DNA from: CAZPRY01 sp964589175
GTDB lineage: Bacteria > Fidelibacterota > UBA2242
Assembly: GCA_964589175.1 (NCBI GenBank)
Contig: CAZPRY010000015.1
Span: forward strand, 1-64,000
Length of the DNA stretch: 64,000 bases
Direction: 5' to 3'
A program made the position numbers and the translations under genes. Below the pieces are notes generated by a model. The model saw nothing but the letters and a program-made list of their open reading frames with translations, was not told where the DNA came from and made no database searches. The number at the start of each line of letters is the position of its first letter. Within the stretch, counting starts at the first letter, position 1. This document shows, one piece after another, positions 1 through 9,600 of this stretch.

Positions 1-1042
1 TGGCTTTTACGACGGGAACGCTGAGCGATGATTGGGCGACGCCCATCATCGGACCGCCCATGATCACTTTCACGGTATCATCCACCAGTCCGCCGCAAAA
101 TTCGATCAGATTTTGGAAAGGCGTACCGATGCGTGCGACGATGTTTTTCGGTTCCCGGATTCCATCGCCGGTAACGGTAACGACGCGTTCAACGAGCGGT
201 TTTTGCCTGGTTACGGCATTGGCCGTGGCGATCGCCGTACCGACGTTGTTGACGACGACACCGACATCCAGCGGCAGGCAGCCGGTCGGTACTTCGCGTC
301 CCAGGGCGGCCCGGATCAGCATTTTTTCGGCACCCTGCGGATATTTTACCTTGAGCGCCGCGACACTGATCCCGACGTCATCCGGGACGGCGTTGCGGAT
401 GACGTCGATAGCGTCGGGTTTATTGTTTTCGATTCCGATAACGGCGCGGTTTACACCCAGTGCTTTCATCAGAATGCGGATACCCAGGATCAGGTCGTCG
501 GTTTGTTCCAGCATCATGCGATGATCGGCGGTCAGATAGGGTTCGCATTCACAGCCGTTAATCACAAGCGTGTCGATAATTTTACCTTTGGGCGGATGCA
601 GTTTGACATGGGTCGGAAAGGCCGCCCCGCCCATGCCGACGATCCCGGCATCCCGGATGACATCCGCCAGTTCGGCCGGCTTCAAATTCTCCCAACCGGA
701 ATCCGGCGCAGGAGTCTCCAGCCATTCGTCGCTGCCGTCGCCGACGATATGGACCATTAATCCCGGAACGCCCAGGGGGTGGGAAAAGGTGTCGATTGCC
801 TTTACCTTGCCGGATATTGTTGCATGGATCGTGCTCGAAACGAATCCGCTGCTCTCCCCGATGACCTGACCAACCTTGACTTCCTGCCCTTTTTCGACAA
901 TAGGCTTGCAAGGCGACCCGATATGCTGTTGCAGAGGAATGAAAACCTCTTTGGGCAGCGGCAGTATTTCAAGCGACTTATGTTCGCTTAGTTCTTTAAA
1001 CTCGTTTGGATGCACGCCTTTTTTAAATGTTTGTAGCTTCAT
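1..1042 (-). CDS. rnfC: Electron transport complex subunit C, RnfC (3' end beyond window)
   Basis: The minus strand reads open from an ATG at 1042 to the window edge (347 codons, C-terminus missing). The protein starts MKLQTFKKGVHP and continues with the HIGSPCKPIVEKGQ / VGQVIGE / VSSTIHATISGKVKAI pattern of the RnfC N-terminal barrel-sandwich domain. A GGPMMG motif lies near the visible end, as in the NADH/FMN-binding (Nqo1-like) core. RnfC is the peripheral subunit of the Rnf complex, which couples ferredoxin:NAD oxidoreduction to ion pumping. The 4Fe-4S CxxCxxC motifs expected further on lie outside the window. A GGGAG sequence about 10 bases upstream supports this start. Other rnf genes would be expected downstream of it, before position 1. 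Recognition is firm; the missing end is the only limit. Confidence 0.9.
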   Translation of the reverse strand, partial: MKLQTFKKGVHPNEFKELSEHKSLEILPLPKEVFIPLQQHIGSPCKPIVEKGQEVKVGQVIGESSGFVSSTIHATISGKVKAIDTFSHPLGVPGLMVHIVGDGSDEWLETPAPDSGWENLKPAELADVIRDAGIVGMGGAAFPTHVKLHPPKGKIIDTLVINGCECEPYLTADHRMMLEQTDDLILGIRILMKALGVNRAVIGIENNKPDAIDVIRNAVPDDVGISVAALKVKYPQGAEKMLIRAALGREVPTGCLPLDVGVVVNNVGTAIATANAVTRQKPLVERVVTVTGDGIREPKNIVARIGTPFQNLIEFCGGLVDDTVKVIMGGPMMGVAQSSLSVPVVKA

Positions 1043-1456
1043 TCAGACGAATCTCCCGTAAAACTTGAATGGAATCGGTAAATCAAAAGCCAGCCAAATT
1101 TAGGATGAAATCCGCTAATATGCCGCAACTTTTTCGGGCGGAATATTGAAAGAATCCGGAAAAATTTCCCGAAAAACAGGAATCATAAAAGCAGCTCTGA
1201 AACCATGTTCGGAAATTACCGGGGAAAAGATAATGGTGAATTTCTAGGCTGTGAATGGCATTTAGGCCGGTTTAAGGCCCTTTAAAGTGCAGAAAATCCT
1301 TGAATATTAATATTTTTATCAACAATATTTATAAAATGTTATATCATTTGAACAGACAATAGATTTGATAGAAATATAAACGATGGAATAGTATTTCTTC
1401 GGCTCGATGCGAATGAGATCGAAAATTAGGACGAAACAAAAAACGGGATCAAAAAA
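1043..1456. other. Intergenic region between divergent genes
   Basis: About 410 bases separate rnfC (leftward) from the LysM/FecR gene (rightward), so promoters for both should lie here. The half nearer the rightward gene (about 1300-1390) is strongly AT-rich, with runs such as tattaatatttttatc. I see no convincing -35/-10 pair, operator repeat or small gene. Confidence 0.5.
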
Positions 1457-3742
1457 ATGAAGCGAAGTTGTTTTGTATATATGTTGCTTTTAATCGGATT
1501 CTTTTCCGGTCTCTCAACGGCTTACGGCCAGGGAAAACCGATAGTGACGGTTACGTATGATGAGAACATCACGCTACGCACTCTGGCCAAAGATTACCTG
1601 GGGGAGCCGAACGACTGGGAACTCATCATGTATTACAACGGGTACGGGAATCTGAATGATATTCCGCTGGGAGCCACAATCAAAATTCCGGTTAAGGATT
1701 ATAAAGACTTAAGCGAGAGGCTGGAAGAATCGAAGAATCTTCTCGCCCAGGCGACGAATGAAGGGGCGGGAATTCTTGCCAAGGATTTATTGCAGCAGGC
1801 GGCGGATAAGCAGCGTGAAGCCCTGTCGCTCAAAAAAAGCGGCAAACTGATCGAGGCCATCGTGGCAACCCGCAAATCGATTGATCAGGCGAAACAGGCA
1901 ATGACTGAAACCCAGCAAAAACGGCTGCAGACCGTCACGGCGATTCTCTCTGAAAAGCGCGGTAAAGTGCAATCCAAAGCCGAAGTCGAGGTGGTCTGGA
2001 AAGATGCGGATAAAAACCAGGAGTTGCAGGAGAAAGAACGCATCCGAACCCTCAGCAATTCGAACGGTGAACTTTCCTTCGTGGATGGCAGCAAACTGAA
2101 TCTGGGTGAGAATTCACTGGCCGTGATCGAGAACATGAAACAAGATGTTATTAAAAACTCAAATACTTCTAGCGTGGTTGTGTTGCAGGGCGATATCATG
2201 GCTTACCTGGCCTCGCAGAGCCAGAAGAACCAGGTAAAGGTCTCCGCCCCGGGCGTCGAGACCGATATCCGTTCGAGGAAATTCCGCACCAGCCGCGATG
2301 AGAACGAAGTCACGAAATTTGCCAACTATGAAGGTGAGATCGACGTGAAAGCCGCCGGATCGACCGTGACGATCAAAGAGAATGAAGGTACCACGATTGA
2401 ATCTGGAAAAAAGCCGGAGGCCGCGGTCAAACTGCTGGATGCACCGGAGATCCTGAGTCCGGTCCCAAAGCAGAAAATGTTCAGCAAAGCAGTGTCGCTA
2501 GAATGGAAGCCGGTTCCGGGCGCCGCTTCATATGTAATCGAGTTATCCGACAGCCGGGCCTTCTCTTCAATCATCGACCGCAAGAATATCAGTAATGCCG
2601 CAAAGATGATCTGGAAGGCCTCCAATACCGGTGTCTTTTATCTGCAGATCGCGTCCATCGACGGGAAGAACAATGTCGGACCGTTTAGCAAGAGCGTCGA
2701 ATTCTATGTTGAGGAAGATAACGTGCCGCCCTACCTGATGGTTGAGAATCCGGAAGAAACCGCAACGGTATTCGAGGAAGTCCTGGAGGTCAGGGGAACG
2801 GTCGAAAAATCAGCCCAATTAACGATCGACGGGGCTCCGGTCAAAACCGATGAAACGGGCAAATTTCGCCATCCGCTTAGCCTGCGGCCGGGAGCACAGA
2901 CAATCGTCCTGATTGCCAAAGATGAAGCCGGTAATGTTACAGAGATCAAGCGTAGTGTCATCTATAGTCAGGAAGACAAGCTGATATACCTCGGCATCCC
3001 GACGGAAATCAGTATCAATACACGCGAATTCTCCCTGACCGGGAAAGTAAAAACCCTTACGAAACTCAAGATTCAGGGGCAAGCAGCGGATATCTCTGAA
3101 AACAGTTTCAACCAGTTGCTGACCCTTCGGGAAGGGACCAATACGATAACGCTGGAAGCTGAGAACCAGGGCAAAAAAGAAGCCGTGACGTTGAAAATTA
3201 TTGCGGATTTGACGGCTCCCGAAATTATATTGGACGACGTGAGTTCCAATACAAATCAGAAAGGGCTTACCTTGACCGGAAGCCTGTCGGAAGCGGCGAA
3301 ACTGCGTGTCAGCGGTTCGGAAGTAGTCGTCGAACAGAATCGCTTCAGCTATCCGGTTATACTCAACGAGGGGGCCAACGTTTTTGTGCTGACTGCCGAG
3401 GATGGGGTGGGTAACCAAACCAAAACCGAAGTGGAAATAACGCGTGATTCCGAAGCCCCGCAAGTGGCCTCCTATGCTTTTTCCAAAAACAAAACTACCG
3501 GCGGTGAATTGATCCAACTGAGCGTGAAAGTTACCGATCGCGGCGTCGGACTGGCTCGGAACGCCAACTATCGAATCGAGGTTGTCCCCGGCGGCGGGGA
3601 ACTGTCCGGAGTCCTGGGGCTGACGGCCCAGCGCGACGGCTATTCGGGCAATATTCTGATTCCACCTGGATTCAGCGGAGAAATCCGGTTAAAGCAAATC
3701 GAAGTCTCCGATTATCTCGGCAACAAGGCTCAATACCCGTAA
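1457..3742 (+). CDS. Secreted LysM / FecR / Ig-like repeat protein
   Basis: 761 residues. Residues 1-25 form a signal peptide (hydrophobic MLLLIGFFSG, then AYGQ). A LysM-like domain follows at about 30-78 (YDENITLRTLAKDYLG ... IPLGATIKIPV). Next comes a Lys/Gln-rich, probably coiled-coil segment (85-165), then a FecR-type domain (about 165-320, with FVDGSKLNLGENSLAVIE and VVVLQGDIMAYL). An Fn3/Ig-like domain follows, and then several bacterial Ig-like repeats with the DEAGNVTEI / EDGVGNQTKTEV pattern up to the end. The protein is probably periplasmic and bound to peptidoglycan through LysM. It lies 42 bases before the SpoIIE phosphatase gene, so it may supply a cell-envelope input to that pathway; this link is inference. 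No T9SS tail is present. Confidence 0.8.
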   Translation: MKRSCFVYMLLLIGFFSGLSTAYGQGKPIVTVTYDENITLRTLAKDYLGEPNDWELIMYYNGYGNLNDIPLGATIKIPVKDYKDLSERLEESKNLLAQATNEGAGILAKDLLQQAADKQREALSLKKSGKLIEAIVATRKSIDQAKQAMTETQQKRLQTVTAILSEKRGKVQSKAEVEVVWKDADKNQELQEKERIRTLSNSNGELSFVDGSKLNLGENSLAVIENMKQDVIKNSNTSSVVVLQGDIMAYLASQSQKNQVKVSAPGVETDIRSRKFRTSRDENEVTKFANYEGEIDVKAAGSTVTIKENEGTTIESGKKPEAAVKLLDAPEILSPVPKQKMFSKAVSLEWKPVPGAASYVIELSDSRAFSSIIDRKNISNAAKMIWKASNTGVFYLQIASIDGKNNVGPFSKSVEFYVEEDNVPPYLMVENPEETATVFEEVLEVRGTVEKSAQLTIDGAPVKTDETGKFRHPLSLRPGAQTIVLIAKDEAGNVTEIKRSVIYSQEDKLIYLGIPTEISINTREFSLTGKVKTLTKLKIQGQAADISENSFNQLLTLREGTNTITLEAENQGKKEAVTLKIIADLTAPEIILDDVSSNTNQKGLTLTGSLSEAAKLRVSGSEVVVEQNRFSYPVILNEGANVFVLTAEDGVGNQTKTEVEITRDSEAPQVASYAFSKNKTTGGELIQLSVKVTDRGVGLARNANYRIEVVPGGGELSGVLGLTAQRDGYSGNILIPPGFSGEIRLKQIEVSDYLGNKAQYP

Positions 3743-3784
3743 AGTTCTTTTTCGGAGAGGGATAATACAAGAGGGGAGAGTGGA

Positions 3785-5668
3785 TTGCATCTAAAAAACC
3801 TATTCAAGGTGAGCTTGTTAAAGAAGTTTCTGGTGGCCTTCCTGCTGGCGGCTTTGATCCCGCTGGGTATCGCCGAGTACCGCACCATGATTAAAGCGGA
3901 AGAGGAATTAAAAACATTATTGAACGAGGAATATTATCTGATCATCGACCAGGTACGCCTCTCGATGGATGAGGGCAATATCTACCAGTGGATCAGCGGG
4001 ATGCGGAATCTGGCCCTTATGCTCGAAAATATCGATTCGGACGATCAGCCGATGCAAAGAACTGTGCTGGATACCTATCTGAAGATGGTGGATGAACTCG
4101 TGGTGCTCGAATTTAAGCAGGGCGGGGGCCAAAGCCCCATGGTTTTTATGAAGAATGAGTTTATCAACGAACTCTTTGTTCAGGATGGCAATGCCGTTTC
4201 CGCATTGTTTGAGTTTTCCGGCGAGGAGCCGTCGATCGATGCCAACCTGGCGGTAAAGGCGCCGCTCTTCATGGAGACCAGCAGTAAGATCTTTCTGCCG
4301 GTCGAATTCCCGGTGACCCTGAATAATGGCGAGGTGACCATCGTGCGCGGTGTGTTTGACATCGATGCGATCCTGGGTTTGATTTCACGGGAGATTTCGA
4401 CCGGGCACCGTGAACTCTACATCATCGATACACGCGGTGAGATCATTTATGAAAATAAAAACGGGAGATTCAATTCGGGTGAAATACTGCCCTACGCGAT
4501 TACGGAAAATGTGCGTAAGTGTCTTGAAGGACAGAACCGGGCTTTTCAACTGGAGAATTTTCAATACGAACAAAAGGCACTGATCGGCAACTACACGGTG
4601 TCCAGTTACATCGACTGGGCGATTGTTGTCGTAGATGAGTTCGATATGGCCTATGCCCTGGTGGCCCAGGTGAAGAAAGATATCGTCGTCTGGGTGACGA
4701 TCGCCGTAATTCTGTGCGTCCTGTTTTCGCTGTTCTTCGCGCGCTCTTTCTCAAAAACGATTGCCTACCTGGCGGCGGCTTCCAAGAAAATCGGCGACGG
4801 CGATCTCGAAGTTAAGATCAAGGTTCCGTCACGCGATGAGATCGGTCAGCTGGCCGAATCGCTGCAAGACATGGTTAACAGCCTGCGCGATGCGGTCAAA
4901 GTGCGTGAAAAGTTGATCACGATCGAGCAGGAGGTTAAAATCGCGGGTCGCATTCAGCAGTCGATTTTGCCCGTTGGAGCGCCCCATATCGAAGGCCTGA
5001 ACTTCGATGCGCGCTACATTCCGATGGCCGGCGTCGCCGGTGATTTTTATGACTATCATGTAATCAGTGAGAAAAAACTGGGCGTCCTGGTTGCGGATGT
5101 TTCCGGACACGGGATACCGGCCGCCCTGATCAGTGCGATGGTTAAGATCGCTTTCTCCCAGCAAAAGCATATCGCCGAGGATCCGGGTGCGGTTCTGAAG
5201 GCCATGAACCAGACTCTGGTAGGTAAAATGGAGGATCAGTTCCTGACGGCCAGTTACCTTTATATCGACCTGGAAAGCAAGAAACTGGTACTGGCCGATG
5301 CCGGGCATCTGCCGCTGCTGATCTGGCGCAAAGCCGAGCAAAAGTTGCTGCATCTGAAGCCCAAAGGGATGCTGATGGGCTGGATGGCGGATATCAACTT
5401 CCCGGTCCTGGAGATGGATTTCCAGATCGGCGATCGCATGATCATGTACACGGACGGCATCGTCGAGGCGCACAGTCCGCAGGAGGAACAGTTCAACGAA
5501 GAACGCTTCGTTGACTTAATCCGTGAAGGTCAGGATATCGAGCCGGCGGAGTTGGTGCAAAAGGTTGTCGATTCCCTGACGACCTGGGTGAATAGTGACG
5601 AGGGCTTTGAGGACGATATCACAATCACGGTGATCGATGTTCTGAACGGACAGCGCGCAAAAGTCTGA
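3785..5668 (+). CDS. Membrane SpoIIE/RsbU-type PP2C phosphatase with HAMP domain
   Basis: 627 residues, with a TTG start preceded by GAGGGGAGAG. One membrane segment (about 13-30) and a second (about 299-319) enclose a 270-residue extracytoplasmic sensor region. A HAMP domain follows (about 320-375) with the DEIGQLAESLQDMV signature, then a short coiled coil and a SpoIIE domain (about 395-620). Metal-binding acidic motifs are intact: GDFYD (Asp about 420), ADVSGHG, MYTDGI and EDDITI. Such enzymes dephosphorylate STAS-domain anti-anti-sigma factors. A matching STAS protein and RsbW-like kinase lie at 11491-12273 on the other strand. Together these make a partner-switching circuit sensing something outside the inner membrane. 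The signal and the downstream sigma factor are not visible. Confidence 0.9.
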   Translation: MHLKNLFKVSLLKKFLVAFLLAALIPLGIAEYRTMIKAEEELKTLLNEEYYLIIDQVRLSMDEGNIYQWISGMRNLALMLENIDSDDQPMQRTVLDTYLKMVDELVVLEFKQGGGQSPMVFMKNEFINELFVQDGNAVSALFEFSGEEPSIDANLAVKAPLFMETSSKIFLPVEFPVTLNNGEVTIVRGVFDIDAILGLISREISTGHRELYIIDTRGEIIYENKNGRFNSGEILPYAITENVRKCLEGQNRAFQLENFQYEQKALIGNYTVSSYIDWAIVVVDEFDMAYALVAQVKKDIVVWVTIAVILCVLFSLFFARSFSKTIAYLAAASKKIGDGDLEVKIKVPSRDEIGQLAESLQDMVNSLRDAVKVREKLITIEQEVKIAGRIQQSILPVGAPHIEGLNFDARYIPMAGVAGDFYDYHVISEKKLGVLVADVSGHGIPAALISAMVKIAFSQQKHIAEDPGAVLKAMNQTLVGKMEDQFLTASYLYIDLESKKLVLADAGHLPLLIWRKAEQKLLHLKPKGMLMGWMADINFPVLEMDFQIGDRMIMYTDGIVEAHSPQEEQFNEERFVDLIREGQDIEPAELVQKVVDSLTTWVNSDEGFEDDITITVIDVLNGQRAKV

Positions 5669-5726
5669 TCCGCGGAAATGAATGATAGCAGTGTAAATAT
5701 TGATATAAAAGATAGGGGCGATATTT

Positions 5727-6434
5727 ATGCACCAATATATTAAAGATATACTCGAGATCGTGAGTGAAGTCCTTGATGAATACAATTCTCCTAATAATCG
5801 TAAATCTATAATTAGTTTACGTAATGATGCAGTAAATAATATCGCAAAAAGCAGAGGAAGAGATCGAACATCGATAGCAGATAGTTATATAAGAAGAACG
5901 ATAGGAATAAAGGGGACTGGTCATTTTGACGAATTACTTAAAGATTTAATAATTAATAAATCGACTGAATTACATGACATTCTTTACAGAGAGACAAAAA
6001 ATTCTCGGGATAGAATAAAAATTGATTCGGCAGTTTCGATGCAAACAGATGAAAATAAAAATCTATCTTATGAGTTCAATTACGAGCCAAATGATAAAAT
6101 ATTCATTGAAGGTAAAGAAAACTTTAAATACCACATATCGAAGGAAAGAAATAAATATCTAGTCGCAGATGCTAAGAATAAATGGAGAAGAGAATACAAT
6201 GGGAATGTACCATGTAAAATATGTGGCTTTTCTTTCCTAGATTTTTATGGAAATATTGGTAAAGATTTTATTGAAGCCCATCATATTTTACCTATTGCAT
6301 CTTTAACTAAGGATACAATAATGAAAATCTTGGATTTATGTCCTGTTTGTTCAAATTGTCATAGAATTTTACACCGTCATAGACCTATGTTGTCAATTGA
6401 TGAATTAAGAAATATTTTATCAAATAATAAATGA
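5727..6434 (+). CDS. HNH endonuclease domain protein, AT-rich
   Basis: 235 residues. The C-terminal part (about 165-225) has an HNH fold pattern: CKICGFSF, then EAHHILPIAS, then CPVCSNCHRILHRHR. This gives two Cys pairs for structural zinc and the His-His/Asn/His catalytic set. The N-terminal 150 residues are lysine/asparagine-rich and not recognised; SRGRDRTSIADSYIRRTIGI could be a small helical DNA-binding region. A 60-base sample at 5941 holds 14 G/C, against 24 in a sample at 5041 in the preceding gene, so composition differs sharply. The gene is inserted between the phosphatase and PKD genes, which otherwise look like one unit. It may be a McrA-like restriction or other defence nuclease, or a mobile-element remnant. 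Its target is unknown. Confidence 0.8.
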   Translation: MHQYIKDILEIVSEVLDEYNSPNNRKSIISLRNDAVNNIAKSRGRDRTSIADSYIRRTIGIKGTGHFDELLKDLIINKSTELHDILYRETKNSRDRIKIDSAVSMQTDENKNLSYEFNYEPNDKIFIEGKENFKYHISKERNKYLVADAKNKWRREYNGNVPCKICGFSFLDFYGNIGKDFIEAHHILPIASLTKDTIMKILDLCPVCSNCHRILHRHRPMLSIDELRNILSNNK

Positions 6435-6605
6435 GATGCAGATAACGAGGGAATCTTTTCGATGAGTTTGAATTTTTGGAGTTTTCAAGGTATTTCAGAA
6501 AACAGAAGATTTCAGAATTTTCATTCCTCGTACTTTTTTGCATTATCTGATATACGGCGGCAACAGAAGAATAGTGTGGGGTAGTATATAAAAAGGGTAG
6601 ATACA

Positions 6606-9600
6606 ATGAAACTTTTCAGATTTTTATGTTTGATGGGATTCTGTACAGTTGTTCTGGCGCAGGGAGTGGATCAGAACCTGCTTGTGACTTCGGGAATCGA
6701 AGCCGGCGTCGATAAAGGCGACAGTCTGAACCGGGCGATTTATTACGTCGGTATCCCGGCCAGCAATACCGGACGTGTCTATTTCCGGATTTTTGATGCC
6801 GATATGGGCGGAGAATTCGATGAGTTTGAAATACCCTCCGAAACGCGCTATTCGCTTTACGGCAAGGGTGAAATTGCCTGGGGCATCCTGTCTCTGCAGG
6901 ATAAAATTCCTTCGGAGAAACCACTGGTGAATCTGATCCTCTCCAAAGATAAATATTTCGAAAACCGCTGGCGGACAATCGGTGATTTTTCGATGGATAT
7001 GGGGGAACCGAAAGACGGCTATGCCTATTTTCAACTGGTCGTCGACGGAATCAAGGGCAACGGCCGCAATATCTACCAATTATATGTATCCGCCCAAGAT
7101 AAAGAGAATGTTCCCATTCAGGGCGTGAAAATCTCATCACCGGCCCTGTCGTTCCGCCTATCGCAGAAAAAAGAACTGGCGACCCAGCTGAAATTCGTTA
7201 TTCCGCCGGAAACGCAATATATCACCGTCTATAACTTCGATGGCGACATCAAGCGTATCGCCTCGTTGATCCATTTCGAGAGCAAGTACCGCTATGATGT
7301 GCCCGTAACCGTTTCCGATGATGCCAGCCTGGCTTCGACCCAATTACCGATCCAGGAGAATGAGCGCGGGCAGGAAGCTGCCCTGGTCATCGAACAGAAC
7401 ACCCGTACCAACAATACCCAATTCTGGATTACGGACGATCAGGGTAAAATCATCGAGTTGATTTACCCGCCGACGATTTTTACGGTCAACCATCTCCCGG
7501 TCCCCAAAATCGATCTGGTCCCGTTATCAGAGTGCAACTCCCTGATTCTGGATGCTTCCGGCTCCACCGATCCGGACGGTGATGATTTGAAGTTTCAGTG
7601 GATTCTGAACGGCAATATACAGAAAAGCGGGTCGAGAATCGTGTACGATTTCGGCCAGCCTGGAGACTATGACGTTCTTCTGATTGTAGAGGATAATTCC
7701 GGCTATGTGGCCAACACCAGCCGGCTCTCCAAAACCATTAAAATCAACGAAGCTCCGACGGCCCGGATTATCGCCCCGGAACGCGGTATTCCTTTTCAGG
7801 ACCTGTTCCTGGACGCCTCGAGTTCCGTCGATCAGGACGGGCAGATTTTAAAATATCTATGGGATTTCGGAGACGGCTACAAAGCCGCTACCGTGACGGC
7901 GATCCACCGTTATTCGCAAGCGGGTAAATACCAGGTCTCATTGACGGTGGAGGATGACGGACTTTCACTCTGCAACCGGGACCGGACGACCATGATGATC
8001 TGGATCAATGCCCAGCCGGCCGCCAAACTGAACCAGGGCAAGACAATCGCCGCCATTGCCGAAGTAATTCAATTCGATGCCGAGGGCTCGATCGATAGCG
8101 ACGGTGAATTAGTGCGTTATCACTGGGGTTTCGGTGACGGTGCGGAAGCCGACGGATTTGAGGTTTCGCATGCTTACGCCCAACCGGGAACCTATCAACT
8201 CAGTTTGGAAATCTTCGATGATGCCGAGGTGGAAAACAGCACGGACTTGGTGACTTCCCAGATTATCATCAATGATCCGCCGGTGCCCGGCTTTGAGTTC
8301 CCGCCGATTGTGGCGGCCAAAGAAGTCAGGGTATTTTCCGCCCAAGCTTCCGTCGATCCGGATGGTGAAATCGTGGAATATGTCTGGGATTTCGGCGATG
8401 GGTTCTCGCGCAAGGGTCAGGTTGTCGATCATCAATATGCGCAGCCCGGAACCTATACGGTGAAACTGTGGGTGCGCGACAATACGCCCACCCTGAATAA
8501 CCACGCCCAGATTGAATCTAAAATCCGGGTGAACGATCCGACGACTGTGGATGCCGGCGGCAGCCGCCGGTTGAACAGCAGCCAGGTTGTATTGGACGGC
8601 AGCGGATCGACGGATTCGGATGATGAAATTATCGATTATTTCTGGGATTTCGGGGATAACCAAAGCGCGCATGGGAAGCAATTGGTGCATACCTATGCCT
8701 ATCCGGGTACCTATCGCGTGCGTCTGACGACAACCGACGCATCCGGCTCAATTACGGCCAAACAGTACCAGGAGGTGGACATTACCATCAATCATCCGCC
8801 CATCGCCGATGCGGGGCTGGATCGTGTGATTGCGCCCGGTGAATCGGTCAAACTGGACGGCGGCTTTTCCAACGATCCTGACGGAAAGATGGTCTCCTAC
8901 CAATGGTTGGTCGAGGAGGGGGTTGTGATAGACGGTAAGACAGCCCGGCATACCTTTGAAACGCCCGGCATGTATCAGGTGCAGTTAAAGGTAACCGATG
9001 ATGCCGGGGCTGAAGATATCCATTATACGACCGTCTTCGTTAATTCCTCTCCAACTCCCGTGATATCGCCGGTCGATCGGCTGGGACCCGGCCAGACCTA
9101 TCGGTTTAATGCTGGTCTGTCCTATGATGTCGATGGCGACGTCAGCCAGTATGAATGGGATTTCGGAGATAATACGGCCGTTGCAACCGGTAAGGAAGTC
9201 GAGCATATCTATGCGGAAGCCGGCCGCTATACGATTACCCTGACGGTGAGGGACAACTCGTCAGCCAGTAATAACACGACCTCGGCCACCCAGGGTGTCG
9301 CTGTGAACTACCGGCCGAAAGCAGAAGCCGGCAGCGACATTCTCACCTGCGATCAACAGGTGCTTTTCGACGGGACGCGCAGCTCCGATCCGGACGGCGA
9401 TCTGCTCTCATATTACTGGGATTTCGGGGATGGCAATAGTGCCACCGGTATGCAAATTGTCCACATTTATAAATCGACCGGAATTTATCCGGTCGTTCTG
9501 CGCGTCGATGACGGGCAGGGATTATCGAATTCGCTCAATATTACCAACATTAAAGTGCATGTAAACTCGCCGCCGGTGGCGATTATTGCGGCCGGTACGG

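Noticed and set aside
1347..1367. Bacteroidetes-type promoter (TTTG and TAGATTTG)
   Set aside because: TAGATTTG matches the -7 pattern, but the only nearby TTTG is 9 bases away, far from the usual spacing of about 19.
2819..3517. Long antisense frame (232 codons) opposite the LysM/FecR gene
   Set aside because: The plus-strand protein has clear domains; the antisense product is His/Phe/Arg-rich without motifs. Similar antisense frames at 4829-5473 and 8109-8690 were rejected for the same reason.
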